A DNA stretch of 64,000 nucleotides from Kalaharituber pfeilii (taxonomy: Eukaryota > Ascomycota > Pezizomycetes > Pezizales > Pezizaceae), in the NCBI GenBank assembly GCA_015179045.1, contig WHUZ01000117.1, positions 1-64,000 of the forward strand. The letters run 5' to 3'. Below the pieces are notes generated by a model. That model saw only the letters and a program-made list of their open reading frames with translations, did no database searches and was not told where the DNA came from. The translations under genes were made by a program, and so were the position numbers. Position 1 is the first letter of the stretch. The number at the start of each line of letters is the position of its first letter. Of this stretch, positions 44,660 through 54,680 are shown one piece after another.

Positions 44660-46475
44660 GATCATGAGCAATGAGGAGGTTGAGGCGATGGGAGGGGGTT
44701 GGAAGGTGCAGTGAAGGGGGTGATGGAGGAAGAGAAAGCGGAGGAAGAGCAGGCAGTAGATGAATTTAGAGTGGTGAAGGGACTGGAGACGTTGCTATTG
44801 TGGGTATGTGCAGTAGCACGGGGCGGTCGGGACGGGGGCGGTGAGGTGGTTGTTGGGGGTTGGGGTAGAGGGTTGTGAGGGTTGGGGCGAATGGGAAAGG
44901 AAGATGCCTCTGATGCTGAGGGACGCACCCCCGTGGCATGGGCGGCATGGCGGGGGGATGAGGAGCTCCTGGATTATGAGCCCAGGGGGAGGGAGTTGGT
45001 TGCGAGGGGTTTTGGGAGCAAAAACAGAGATTCCATCAGGTGGGCGGCATTGCCATTGGGTTTTCAGGGTCAGGGGAAGCAACACCACGATCTAGACAAT
45101 GGAGGTGCTAGCTGTATTGGTAATGGTGAAACGGGGCGGCCATTGAGGGTGCTGAGGAGGTTGATCACACGCGCGCAGGAGGAGCTGGGTACGCGGACGC
45201 GTGAATACAAATGGGGAGATTGCCGGGATGGACGGCGCTACACCACGCGGCGTGGGCGGGGTGGGCTGCGGGCGTGCGGGTGCTTGTGGAGGACGCGGGC
45301 ATGTGCCCCTTCGAGGAGACGGCGGCCGAGAGAAGGACTCCGCTGCATCTTGCGGCAGGGGAGGTGGCTTGTCAGGTGGGACATGCGCGGGAGCTCCCGG
45401 AGCGCGAGCAGCAGCGACGGGTCGCTGGAAAGGTGAATATGGAGGGCCGAGAGGGCAGGACGCCGCTGGCAATGGCCGTCCGTCACCGCGCCCAGAGACT
45501 GCGGTGGAGTTCTGACGACGAGGACGAGGGCCACGGCGGGGCGGACGGTGGCGAGACGGTGGCGCAGTGGCTGCTGAGGCAGAGGGAGGGGACCGCAGGA
45601 CACCCCGGGAACACGGCGCTGCTGCTGGCGGCGAAGGAAGGCACCCCGGAGGCCGTGCGGCAGCTGCTGGAGCGGGGCGGCGGGGCGGCGGGGCGGCGGG
45701 GCGGCGCGCGGGTGGCTCACGGCAGGCAGCGTCCGGAAGAGTCGCACACCGCTCTGGCTCGCGTGCAGACACAGCCACGGCGCGGCGGTGCGCACGACTC
45801 TCGAGTTTGTGCGCGAGCGGCGGGCCGCAGGGGACCCGATCTGGGCTGAAGGGGATGTGGAGCGGCAGGTGTGGGGGCATGTGGACTAGTACAGGGACCG
45901 CGGCATACTCGAGGCCACGGTGCGTCTGCGCAAGCAGCGCTTGCAGTGCGAGGCAGTGGTCTTGAGGCGAGGCCCCGATCGAGCGCGACCACGTTGGCCT
46001 CGCGCGGCTGCTGCTGGACCAGCTGCTTAACCCGACCCGGGTATATGGGGTCCCTGCCATAGGCTGGTAGCCTTTATGCGGGGTTATGTGACCCGCCCCC
46101 CCCCCAAAAAAAAAAAAAAAAAAAAAAAAAAACCAGCTGCCAGCGGCGCCCGAGGGCGGCGGGGTGTGCGGCCCCATGGCTCGGTTTCTGTACCGCACCC
46201 CAGACGTCGGCAAGCCGAGGGACTACATCGTTCCTCTGACGATGCTGCTGCGCATCGCACCCGGCGTGGACCTGCGGGCGCGCGACCGCCATGAACGCAC
46301 GCCTCTCATGTGGGCCGCAATCGCGGACAGCGCCGAGGCGATGGATGCCCGTAGACGACGTGCCCGGGCAACAACTGGGGGGCAGACCACTGCGCTGGTC
46401 TATGCAGCTGTGCACAACAGCCTCGGCGCGGCTGCTGCGGCACGGGGCGGGTCCGCACTGGAAGGGCCTACGAAG
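44660..46475 (+). pseudogene. decayed GC-rich ankyrin-repeat gene
   Basis: Ankyrin repeats are recognisable in several plus-strand frames: GRTPVAWAAWRGDEELLDY near 44925, GWTALHHAAWAGWAAGVRVL near 45228, RTPLHLAAGE near 45335, GNTALLLAAKEGTPEAVRQL near 45610, VGLARLLLDQL near 45995, and RTPLMWAAIADSAEAM near 46297. Frame changes separate them, and a TAG at 45887 interrupts an otherwise good segment (FVRERRAAGDPIWAEGDVER). A retroposon lies in it at 46027..46132. It is not a relative of the intact ankyrin gene at 586 in any close sense. Base composition is much more GC-rich than its neighbours. Confidence 0.75.
46027..46132 (+). mobile_element. 106-bp retroposon tail inside the ankyrin pseudogene, 8-bp TSD
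   Basis: CCGACCCGGGTATATGGGGT, CCCTGCCATAGGCTGGTAGC, GCGGGGTTATGTGA and a C/A-rich tail form a 3' terminus also seen at 48380 and 48498. CCAGCTGC flanks it at 46019..46026 and 46133..46140. Confidence 0.75.
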
Positions 46476-46780
46476 AGGCGCGATCCTTGGTGGTGCAGAA
46501 CTGAGGAGGAAAACAACGAAACACATATGGACCAGGTGCGATGGTATGGAGAAGGAGGCCAGGTAGACGGGATGCAAATCGAAAACCACCAGCAAGGGAA
46601 AGGAGGATGACTTGGACCCCACTGAGGGACTGTTGACGCGGGTAGAAAGGTGACGATCGAGGCAACGAAGAGGGGATAGCACGGGCTTTGGTATTGGCTT
46701 TTGTTCTCTGTTTGATTTCATAGGGCGGCACATGAGTAATGGTATTTTTTTTTTTAAAAAAAAAAAACAAAAAAAAAAGG
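46476..46780 (+). mobile_element. LINE C-terminal fragment and tail
   Basis: The frame shows the knuckle remnant (WWCRTEEENNETHM) directly after the ankyrin pseudogene. The 3' end has CATAGGGCGGCACATGAGTA, ATGG and a T/A-rich tail. No clear target duplication was found. Confidence 0.55.
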
Positions 46781-46867
46781 TCCAATGCATATCACGGCCT
46801 GTTCGATTCATTAAGCAAAGGTGCAAGATCTAAATCGAAACACTAGCGTAAATATCTAGCTGCACAA

Positions 46868-47715
46868 AAGGTCTAGATGAGCCTTCACGGGCCTTTTGCT
46901 CAAGGGGCGTTCCTGGCTTCGTATCCATGTCAACGTGGGCTAAGACTACAGCATCAATCGAGACATGCCACACACATTTTCAGCCGCGAGCCTACAATAA
47001 CATAATGCGCGTAACCCGCCATTAAGAATTCCTGCTTACCGATATGAGGCTCCCAATCTCCCAATCTCCTAGACCCCCGCGCCCCCCCCCCTTCTGAGAA
47101 TATTCGAATTTTCATGTGGCAAAGTGGCCTATGAGAAACCAATAATGGTACTTACGCAGGAGATACGCAGCAGCACTGTTGCGCGGGCTGCAGTAATAAA
47201 CAGTAGATGAACAACATTGCTGAACTTACGAAAAGAATTCCGCGATCTCGCACCGCCATTTCCACATTAGTGCGGGGTTGCTCGTAAGTAAACCACGGCC
47301 AGTTGTAATATAATAGGTTGCTAAATTTCAACGTTAACCCAAATTGATTATGATCTCCATATTTGGGTTACAAAAAATACTACTGTAGAGTAATATCTAG
47401 CTGCACAGTCTGGGGTTGCTATAGTGTATTATGAACATACTACGCTTTTCAGATTTCTCTATCTACGAGTTTGACCTTGCTGTGATAAAATCGCATCAAA
47501 TAAATCTTGAGGAAAGTTAAATTTTTTTATATACAAGTAGTTCTTGCGATAATAAAAAGAGGCTATTGAAAGTCATGGAAACTCTATGTTATGGGGTTGC
47601 GATCGACCGCCGGACGTACGAGCGACAGATAACCGCTTTCAGCTATGTAACTAGTTGCACTCTTACTAACTAGCCGCACGGCTTGTCGCACTCTACCTTG
47701 CCCCTATACACTAGT
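46868..47715. repeat. dispersed repeat, close copy of 22988; start of duplication arm A
   Basis: This is the second copy of the repeat at 22988..23925, including the pogo-like block (47405..47570). TAAATATCTAGCTGCACA or a close variant occurs on both sides of the first half (46847 and about 47387). It also aligns, more weakly, with 59048 onward. Confidence 0.7.
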
Positions 47716-48539
47716 AACTCTAAGTAATATAGTATCAGATCACTATGCTGCCAAAAATTGCATCGCTGGCACCGAACAGGAGTCTGTGCGTTTTTTGCTG
47801 GTATTGAAATGGTCTCTCCAAAACGCCTTACTACCACGGATATCGGTCATCATAGAATAATAATAATTAAGAAGCGAAAGCAGCCTTGCAAGGCCAGCTG
47901 TTCCTAAGTTCGGACTTGGCAAGTGTTTATGAATGACGTGTGCGGATGTTGCTACATGAATGGTCAAACTCTCTCCAGATGCCGCATATGCCATGCATGG
48001 CGATTGAAGTTAGGGAAGGTAGCCTCACTAAGTGCCCCTACAATGAAACTCTAGCATTAGGCAGCTGCGATGACTCTGCCATTCTCCATGTTTAGGCTGA
48101 AAGATCGCTGGTGCCGATCTTGCAGCAGCCTTTGTGCAAATAAGCAGGCTATGCAGACATACTTCGTATCTCAGGTAGCGCTGAACAACGCAAAATTAAC
48201 CGGACGGAGTTATGGATGGGTTTGTATTGTTTCGTGTATTCCTCCAAATGTGGAGGAATAGAGGGCTTGAAGGACGAACGGTGACGGCAGGAAGGAGTAG
48301 AGGACACCGCCGAAGGGCCGGAGGGCACGTTGGGTACCCAAATTGTATACGGAGAATAGATAGGTAGTTACTCAACTTGACCCGGGGGTATGGGTCCCTG
48401 CCATACGCTAGTAGCCTGTATGCCGACCCTACTCCCCCACAAAAAGCAAGGAAAAAAAAGAAAACATATGTGAGCCGGTGTGAGCACGTGTTGGTACTCC
48501 CTGCCATAGGCTGGTAGCCTGTGTGCGGGTTTACATGAT

Positions 48540-48578
<39 letters not shown>

Positions 48579-49230
48579 TTGGTACCAACAGGGATCAGAC
48601 TATCGCGATTGCCTTCTATATTAACATCCAAGAGGCCTTTAGCAGTTGGAGGAGCAGTCAAGGGTATGCCATTTTCTTTTTTCTTTTCTTTTTTCTTCTT
48701 TTTTTTTTTTTTTTTATTAAAAAAAACAAAATAAAAGCTATCTTTACTATTGGGGCCCGCCTTGGTATATAAGAATTAGCAGTCCCCCCATCTTCGTGTA
48801 CCAGAGACCAGCAACCAGCAAACAGCACCAGCAACCAGAAATCAGAAATCAGAAACTAGAAACAAGAAACCAGATGCCTATATTCCTCTCTGTCTTCACG
48901 GCCTACATATATCTTACCCCTCTTCAGTAGCTTTTACGGCCTGACCATTATTTCTTACGTGCTCCGCATTTCTTCGCCAGGCACTTGCATTTGACATCAG
49001 TAAGTTTCTATCTCCGTTTGATGTAATTATGCCTCTGGCGTCTCGAGAATATGGGACTCATATGCGCATTTTCCACTTGGCGTATCTTTCCTTAGTTGCC
49101 GTCTTAATTTTTGATCTAGTTGCGCATTATTGACGTGCTGCTTCGCAACCGCAGGTAGAGAAGACTCTCTTGACAGCACTGCTTCATCACAAGGCAAGCA
49201 CTGGAGTTCAGTGTAGTGGAGCGGAGTGTA
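47716..49230. other. arm A of the segmental duplication, gene-free part
   Basis: No gene supported. GCAGCCTTGCAAGGCCAGCT near 47880 and CACTTGGCGTATCTTTCC near 49075 match arm B near 59398 and 60229. Retroposon tails within are listed separately. A CCAGCAACCAGCA-type simple repeat lies at 48800..48870. Confidence 0.55.
48375..48576 (+). mobile_element. two retroposon tails in tandem, second with 9-bp TSD
   Basis: The first tail (GACCCGGGGGTATGGGTCCC ... then A-rich) ends near 48455. The second, 48498..48576 (TCCCTGCCATAGGCTGGTAG, then GTGCGGGTTTACATGATC, A34), is flanked by TGTTGGTAC at 48489..48497 and 48577..48585. Confidence 0.7.
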
Positions 49231-49234
49231 AGGG

Positions 49235-49295
49235 CCTTCTTTTGCTTTTTTACCATCATGTAACCCCGCTGGCGGCTGTTCGCCATGGCAGGTCC
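49235..49295 (-). mobile_element. LINE 3' tail, minus orientation
   Basis: CATCATGTAACCCCGCTGGC, GGCTGTTCGCCATGGCAGG is the reversed terminus; the T tract in front is interrupted. No target duplication found. Confidence 0.6.
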
Positions 49296-49901
49296 ATGGA
49301 CTGAAGTCCTTACGGCCCGGTGACGGGCACCTGCGCAACTACCAACATAACCATCCTCTCTATAAGAAAAGAATCCCATGACTTTTAGACGATGCGGAGG
49401 AAACACAAATCGAAAACTCAAACCTCAAAGAGAAAAATTGAGCACAGGTACCCGACATTCCAAGTTGATTAATCAAACTATCATTGTCTATTTCCTCTAC
49501 ATCCCTCTCCCCTTCCCCATTCTGTCCACCATAGTAGTTCCGTCCCAGTCATACAGACGCGAGTGTTGCCACTTGCGTTATAACTTCACCCTCGCTGGTG
49601 TTTGACGATCTGATTCCCTCCCCCTCTAGGTAGATAACAATCGAGCCAGTCTTCTTTCTCTCCCTCCTTTCTTTCCCTACTAAATATCTTGCTGCAACAA
49701 TCTTCCCCATCGTGGGTTCGCATTTTCCATCCAATCTCTTACTTTCCTAACATTCTTCATTCCTGCTATACGATATACCACAACCTTTTTTTTTTTTTTT
49801 TTTTCCGCCGATATACCACAACTGCACGGCCGGATTGTAGGAGTCTTTGGTTCTGGAATGGTGCTGGATATGAATGTAAGGGATTGGTACGTGTTTGTTA
49901 G
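49296..49901. other. intergenic within arm A
   Basis: No gene supported. A T21 run at 49784..49804 has no recognisable LINE terminus after it. Confidence 0.4.
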
Positions 49902-49910
49902 CTTAGAAAG

Positions 49911-49914
<4 letters not shown>

Positions 49915-49958
<44 letters not shown>

Positions 49959-50178
49959 GCGCCAAGCCATGGCAGGGTCCCTGGGCAAGCCCTCGAAGCC
50001 CGGAGACAGGCTTAACAAACAAAGAAATTTCTATCTACTTCTAAAACCTGATTCCAGAAACCTCCGGACGGTCCTTCCGGTTTCTGCCTCAGGGAGGCTC
50101 CACTATATATCTGCCCCTGTCCCCCCTCTCCTCTTCTCCACACCTTCGCATCCCGGCAAGCAAACTTCCCCGACGGCA
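49915..50178 (-). mobile_element. 264-bp LINE tail with 13-bp TSD
   Basis: T40 followed by ACAGCGCCAAGCCATGGCAG, GGTCCCTGGGCAAGC, CCCGGAGACAGGCTTAA and 3' untranslated sequence shared with 60936..61272. CTTAGAAAGTGTA flanks it at 49902..49914 and 50179..50191. Confidence 0.9.
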
Positions 50179-50191
50179 CTTAGAAAGTGTA

Positions 50192-51358
50192 GATCTAGAT
50201 AACAATTGAGTCATGTTTTGTCATTTACACACTCGAAATGAACTGTGAAGCCTTCTACTGAATTACATGCGACCCCTAGAAATCCACGATCCAGGCTTCA
50301 GAGCAACTAGATCCCCACCACTATCTCTGACTCATATACCATTAGCAATTGGACGACCTCTGAACAACGCTTAGCATGGGTTTGTTGGTGTGGTTCTAGC
50401 TAGAGCAACTCTGGGTCAGCTCCGCGGTGCAGCCGTTGATCAACCATACACAATAGCAACAATAGCAACTATGAATTCTACAACTTTCAACTTAAGTGGT
50501 CATCTCTTCTTTATGCCTTGCGGAACGGAAGCGCAGGAAATCATCCCAACTGACCATGTAGAATCGGTTCTCATAGGACACATGTTTGAATTTCTTGGTC
50601 CACAGTTAATGCAAGAAGCAGACTAGGACTCTGCCTAGGCTTTTCGTTTCTCCCTGATCGCGGCACAGGCCCCCTCGTTGCCGTCGTCGGGTATATCGTC
50701 GGATCCAGCGAGAATAATAGTCCGTCGCACGGCAGACACTACACGTGCTCAAATCATAACGAAGATTTACACAAGAGCATCGCAACCGGAGAGCAACCTA
50801 TGTCAATTTCTTCTCAGTTCCCTACCATTCTCTTTGTGAGCCGAGACTGAACTGCAATACCGAGCACTCTCTCAAAAGCATTTTTATTTACTCTTTAGTG
50901 CCCGTCAAGCTGGACAACAGGCGAACGCCCAAGTTATACCATCAGCGTACAAGATCGCAAATTAGGCAATACGGGATTTGCAACCGAGCAACAGAGCAAC
51001 CAGGCGACTACATAGAACGCTCCAAGAATTAAGCACAGTAATTTGTACGTTTTCAATACAAACGGTTCGCTTTGTGCTGTCTGTATGTGATGACCAGTTG
51101 GTTAGGCATTGAAGAAAAAAACCTAGAGGAATATATATAATCACATGCCTAGTTAATATCCTTATGTCACGATCATGTCCATTTTATTAGTTGCGTATTA
51201 ACTGTATGCTGATCTAGTCCTGCTGTATCACACAGTTCCCCCCTTACTGTCAAACAGTTTCCTTCTTTCCCCTTGGACATCATCTACCAACTCAATTATC
51301 ATTACAACTATCAAGTAAGATCATCCAAACGACCTCTGAACACTACAAAAGGCTTGCC
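50192..51358. other. upstream region of unknown gene copy 1
   Basis: The first 70 bp (TCTAGATAACAATTGAGTCA ... GTCATTTACAC) match arm B at 60459. The shared GACATCATCTA motif at 51276 (61551 in arm B) lies before both genes. No other gene supported. Confidence 0.5.
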
Positions 51359-53116
51359 ATGACTTCTCACCAAACAACCCATCTCACTAAGAATGTCAAC
51401 CACAGGATGGTCGACTCTCCGTGCCCTGGCCACTACTACCACGGGAATGTCTCCACACGTCCTCTTCAAGTTGCGTTGACCCCAGCCATCCTGCGCAGCA
51501 CTTGTACCACCACCATTACCACGACGACAAGGACGATGGCCTACAATAGCCATGTTGACCGTTGGATCGCTTGCGCTGACTCCGGCTACGTTTTCGAGTC
51601 TAGGAAGTTTGGCCACCCGCCGCAGCATTACTCAGAAGGACGACATAATCGCTGGCCAGTCCATGCGTCGCTGATGCAAGGGCATGGACGAGGCGCAATT
51701 GGCACGTGGCAAGGTCCTTACAACCCACAACTCCTAGCCATGCACTATGGGCGAAATCGTGTAACAGACCTTCACCAGCTCGAGTGTGAGGGTGAAAGAC
51801 GCACATCTATGTCGCCAGATGAGAAGGATGCGAATGGACATCCTGAACTATGTCTAGGGTGCATTTACGAGGACCACGATTCTATCCATCCAAGGCAGCC
51901 CTTCTTAGGCCCAATGCTTGATGGACATTGGAGGGGAGGTGTGATTCCAGGCACAAATGACCATGCTGACCTGCGTATTCAGAGGACGTGTAACTCTATG
52001 CGTACTGCAGGTGCACCTCCCAGTTGCCGCAGTAACCTCTACCAGCAGCATCGCAATGTGAATAATTTCAATGATGTCCCCGTACATGTTCATGCACTTT
52101 CCTCGCCCCATCCTGGTGGTTCAACGAGCGGAGCCTCGAATGGTAGCCTTACAGCTGAGCCTGAGCAGATGAAATTCGGATGGGGTCCTATTGCCTCTCA
52201 CGGTGGAGGTCAACGAGTTGATTCCGCATTGATAGATAACTTGAGCCTTTCGCTTTCCGTTTCCGGAGCCCCAAACGAGCTTGAAGCGGTAACCTCATTT
52301 CCAACAGCCCATCACGTATACATGCACAATCAGCAAGGCATTACTGATCTTCCGCAGATTCACCATGGCCTGCCGGCTGCAGTATATTCGGATGATCCCA
52401 ATATACCTGACTATCGTTATTCTCAACCTGGCGTTATTTCCTGCCAGCGCCCTATTACTTCTCGGAGCGAGACGTATGCATATTGTCGCCCTAGGCCTGT
52501 CTGGGACGATATCTTACCGACGACTTCTGAACATCTCCCACCGATGGACGCGATATACCAGGAACTTCCCTCGGCAATCCCTGCACACGAGCTTCCAGCG
52601 GCTGACGTTCAAGTTTGCGCACGCCACGAGATGGAAGTAACAACCCCATTGCACTATGTCGACGACTCAACTCTCAACTCGAAAAGTCTGAATACGTCCT
52701 GTGTAGCGTGGCCCTCGAGTGGCGGATGGAACTCTGTAAGGAGACCAGGACGGGAAATCGCTTCGGTGAACGCCTGTTATGAGGGTGATTTGAACAATGT
52801 AAATACAAATGACACAGCAATGGTGAACAATGGTCGTGAGTTTGGAGATATACAGGGTGGATACCCGGCACAACGCGATGTTGACTTGATGTTCAACGGA
52901 AGTGATACGCCCTCGAGCGGCAGAACCACAACCCCAGTAAGTACGCTACCTGCCAATCGGCTGGGTTATGAGGGCCTAGGATTCGTGCCTCCGAATGAGG
53001 CGGGGATGAGGGAAGGCAGAGCGAAGAATGTTTTGCGGAAATTTCGAGTGTTCATGTTTCGCCGTGGTAGGGGATGTCCTGAGGGGTTTCGAACGGGGTA
53101 TCAAGCAACTCGCTAG
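51359..53116 (+). CDS. unrecognised protein, duplicated gene copy 1
   Basis: An uninterrupted 585-aa frame from ATG 51359. A second in-frame ATG at 51407 aligns with the only usable start of copy 2, so the true start may be 51407 (569 aa). Shared blocks with copy 2 are the CTTTITTTTRTM threonine run, IQRTCNSMRTA, PPSCRSN, the ELEAVTSFPTAHHVYMHNQQ segment, QIHHGLP, TSRSET, and the HELPA motif. The protein is rich in His, Pro, Ser and Thr, has no membrane segment and no signal peptide, and looks disordered. No domain recognised. The last ~25 residues are out of frame relative to copy 2: a one-base shift near 53045 would restore the basic RGIKQLARRG end. It is either a recent mutation, an assembly error, or a copy losing function. 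Confidence 0.65.
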   Translation: MTSHQTTHLTKNVNHRMVDSPCPGHYYHGNVSTRPLQVALTPAILRSTCTTTITTTTRTMAYNSHVDRWIACADSGYVFESRKFGHPPQHYSEGRHNRWPVHASLMQGHGRGAIGTWQGPYNPQLLAMHYGRNRVTDLHQLECEGERRTSMSPDEKDANGHPELCLGCIYEDHDSIHPRQPFLGPMLDGHWRGGVIPGTNDHADLRIQRTCNSMRTAGAPPSCRSNLYQQHRNVNNFNDVPVHVHALSSPHPGGSTSGASNGSLTAEPEQMKFGWGPIASHGGGQRVDSALIDNLSLSLSVSGAPNELEAVTSFPTAHHVYMHNQQGITDLPQIHHGLPAAVYSDDPNIPDYRYSQPGVISCQRPITSRSETYAYCRPRPVWDDILPTTSEHLPPMDAIYQELPSAIPAHELPAADVQVCARHEMEVTTPLHYVDDSTLNSKSLNTSCVAWPSSGGWNSVRRPGREIASVNACYEGDLNNVNTNDTAMVNNGREFGDIQGGYPAQRDVDLMFNGSDTPSSGRTTTPVSTLPANRLGYEGLGFVPPNEAGMREGRAKNVLRKFRVFMFRRGRGCPEGFRTGYQATR

Positions 53117-53787
53117 GAGAGGACCTCAGTGTCAGGGTGACCGAACAAAGTATCAATGATAAGCGATGAGAGATGACGCATGATAATCACGCCGTTCATA
53201 GTTATGATGGTGAAGAGAGAGAAGCTTGTTAGTTAGCACTCAATGTTAAATAGAATAATGCAAATAACCGACACGCTAGACGCCTATATATAGAGGCCGT
53301 GGACCAAGCGTTGTCCTAAGTTACACCTACACTTCGCTGCAATCGCAGACACCGTAACAACCTCCAAGTGGGGGACAGGTGAGGTAAGCGGAGTCATTCA
53401 TTACATCGCAGATGCAACATTGCAAGACGATAGACTAGATTCGGGACCTTCCCACTTTTACATGCGTGTGTCCTTCGGTAGTGAGCTTAGACGTCTGTCT
53501 TGCGATTTCCATTACATTCCTATGTACTCAAGACGAAGAGCATAATGCATTTTGATTTTTCTTCAACAAACGACACTTATGATGAGGTGTGATTTCGGGA
53601 TGGAAACAGGAGGATTTCGCTAACTTGAGCTACAGTGAATGTTCTGTGCATTCATACCATTGTATTTGTTCCTGGGATGGTATACAGCATGTATACGTAG
53701 CGTAACACGTTGACCATGGATTATGATAAATAGATAGAGTTGTTGCAGTCTCAGGCTCCAATATTAGTTCGTCCAACGTATGGATAC
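53117..53787. other. 3' flank of copy 1, still part of arm A
   Basis: GGAAACAGGAGGATTTCGCT at 53603 matches GGAAACAGGGAGGATTGTGC at 63595 in arm B. An LTR-like end (CACCGTAACA at 53350, preceded by TATATATAGAGG) is present, but I cannot find a matching 5' end. Confidence 0.45.
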
Positions 53788-54040
53788 GATGCAGCACATA
53801 TGGCACAGGTGTCGAGTTTGGAAGGAAAGGTGACCGGGTGGCTTGGAGGAGATATACAAGCCACCGGAGACAAGGGAAGGAGGGGACCTAGTTGTGGAGC
53901 TAATGAGGTGGATAGAGAATGACTTCGCCCTCCGGGTGGGGAATTGAAGTGACGCTGGTCCTGTAATTCTGTTTATTTCCTTATTTTTCCTTTGTACGTA
54001 ATCTCGCCATAGCCCACAGGGTGGCATGCCAGTAATGATA

Positions 54041-54076
<36 letters not shown>
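53788..54076 (+). mobile_element. 289-bp LINE 3' end with 9-bp TSD
   Basis: It ends with TCTCGCCATAGCCCACAGGG, TGGCATGCCAGTAATGATAT and a long A tail. TATGGATAC flanks it at 53779..53787 and 54077..54085. Confidence 0.85.
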
Positions 54077-54077
<1 letters not shown>

Positions 54078-54085
54078 ATGGATAC

Positions 54086-54527
54086 ACAGACGGATGGAGT
54101 TAATGGGGGCAGTATGGTGAGAAAACACAGCAATCTTGCACCTCAGGCTACAGCAAATACTCATTGTGTAGCGATAGCTCTGGAACACGGTTCTCGTAAT
54201 CGAGAGGCGCCGCCCGTTACTATTTTCTTCAACTGACCTTTTTCTTCAGATACCTTTTCATTATGTTTTGGATGCGCCGCCTGTCACCATTTTTTTTCAA
54301 CTTTCCTTTTGCCTTAGATATCCTTTCGTTATGTTTTGTGTATGATTCTGTATTCTCCTGAGGAGCGCTAAGGACTGTGCTATATATACGTAAATGCGAG
54401 GAAGCTCAAAAGAATAAGCCCTAGTGTCGCATTTCAGAAAGAAAAAAAAAAGAAAAAAAAAAAAAATTCTGAACATCAGGTTGTCTAGGGTGAAGGCAAC
54501 AGAAACGGCAGTCAGGGTCTTGTAGGA
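54086..54527. other. intergenic, no feature recognised
   Basis: Two similar blocks (TTTTTCAACT..CTTTTCATTATGTTTTG type) around 54225 and 54285 are about 60 bp apart. No gene supported. Confidence 0.4.
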
Positions 54528-54538
54528 GGTCTACGAGA

Positions 54539-54669
54539 TTTTTTTTTTTTTTTTTTTTTTTTTATATCAATACTCGCTTGCCGCCCTAAGGGCTATGGCG
54601 AGGGTTTTTATTAAAAAAACTCCAAAAAGAAAGAAAGAAGTAATCAACTCTAAATAACATGATGCCCGC
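54539..54669 (-). mobile_element. 131-bp LINE tail with 11-bp TSD
   Basis: T run, ATATCAATACTCGCTTGCCG, CCCTAAGGGCTATGGCGAGG in minus orientation. GGTCTACGAGA flanks it at 54528..54538 and 54670..54680. Confidence 0.85.
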
Positions 54670-54680
54670 GGTCTACGAGA

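Noticed and set aside
50390..50626. 78-aa frame upstream of unknown gene copy 1
   Set aside because: The equivalent stretch of arm B keeps no open frame, so it is unlikely to be coding.
53225..53356. A third LTR ending CACCGTAACA with TATATATAG upstream
   Set aside because: No matching TG-start and no flanking duplication could be found, so only the end resembles an LTR.
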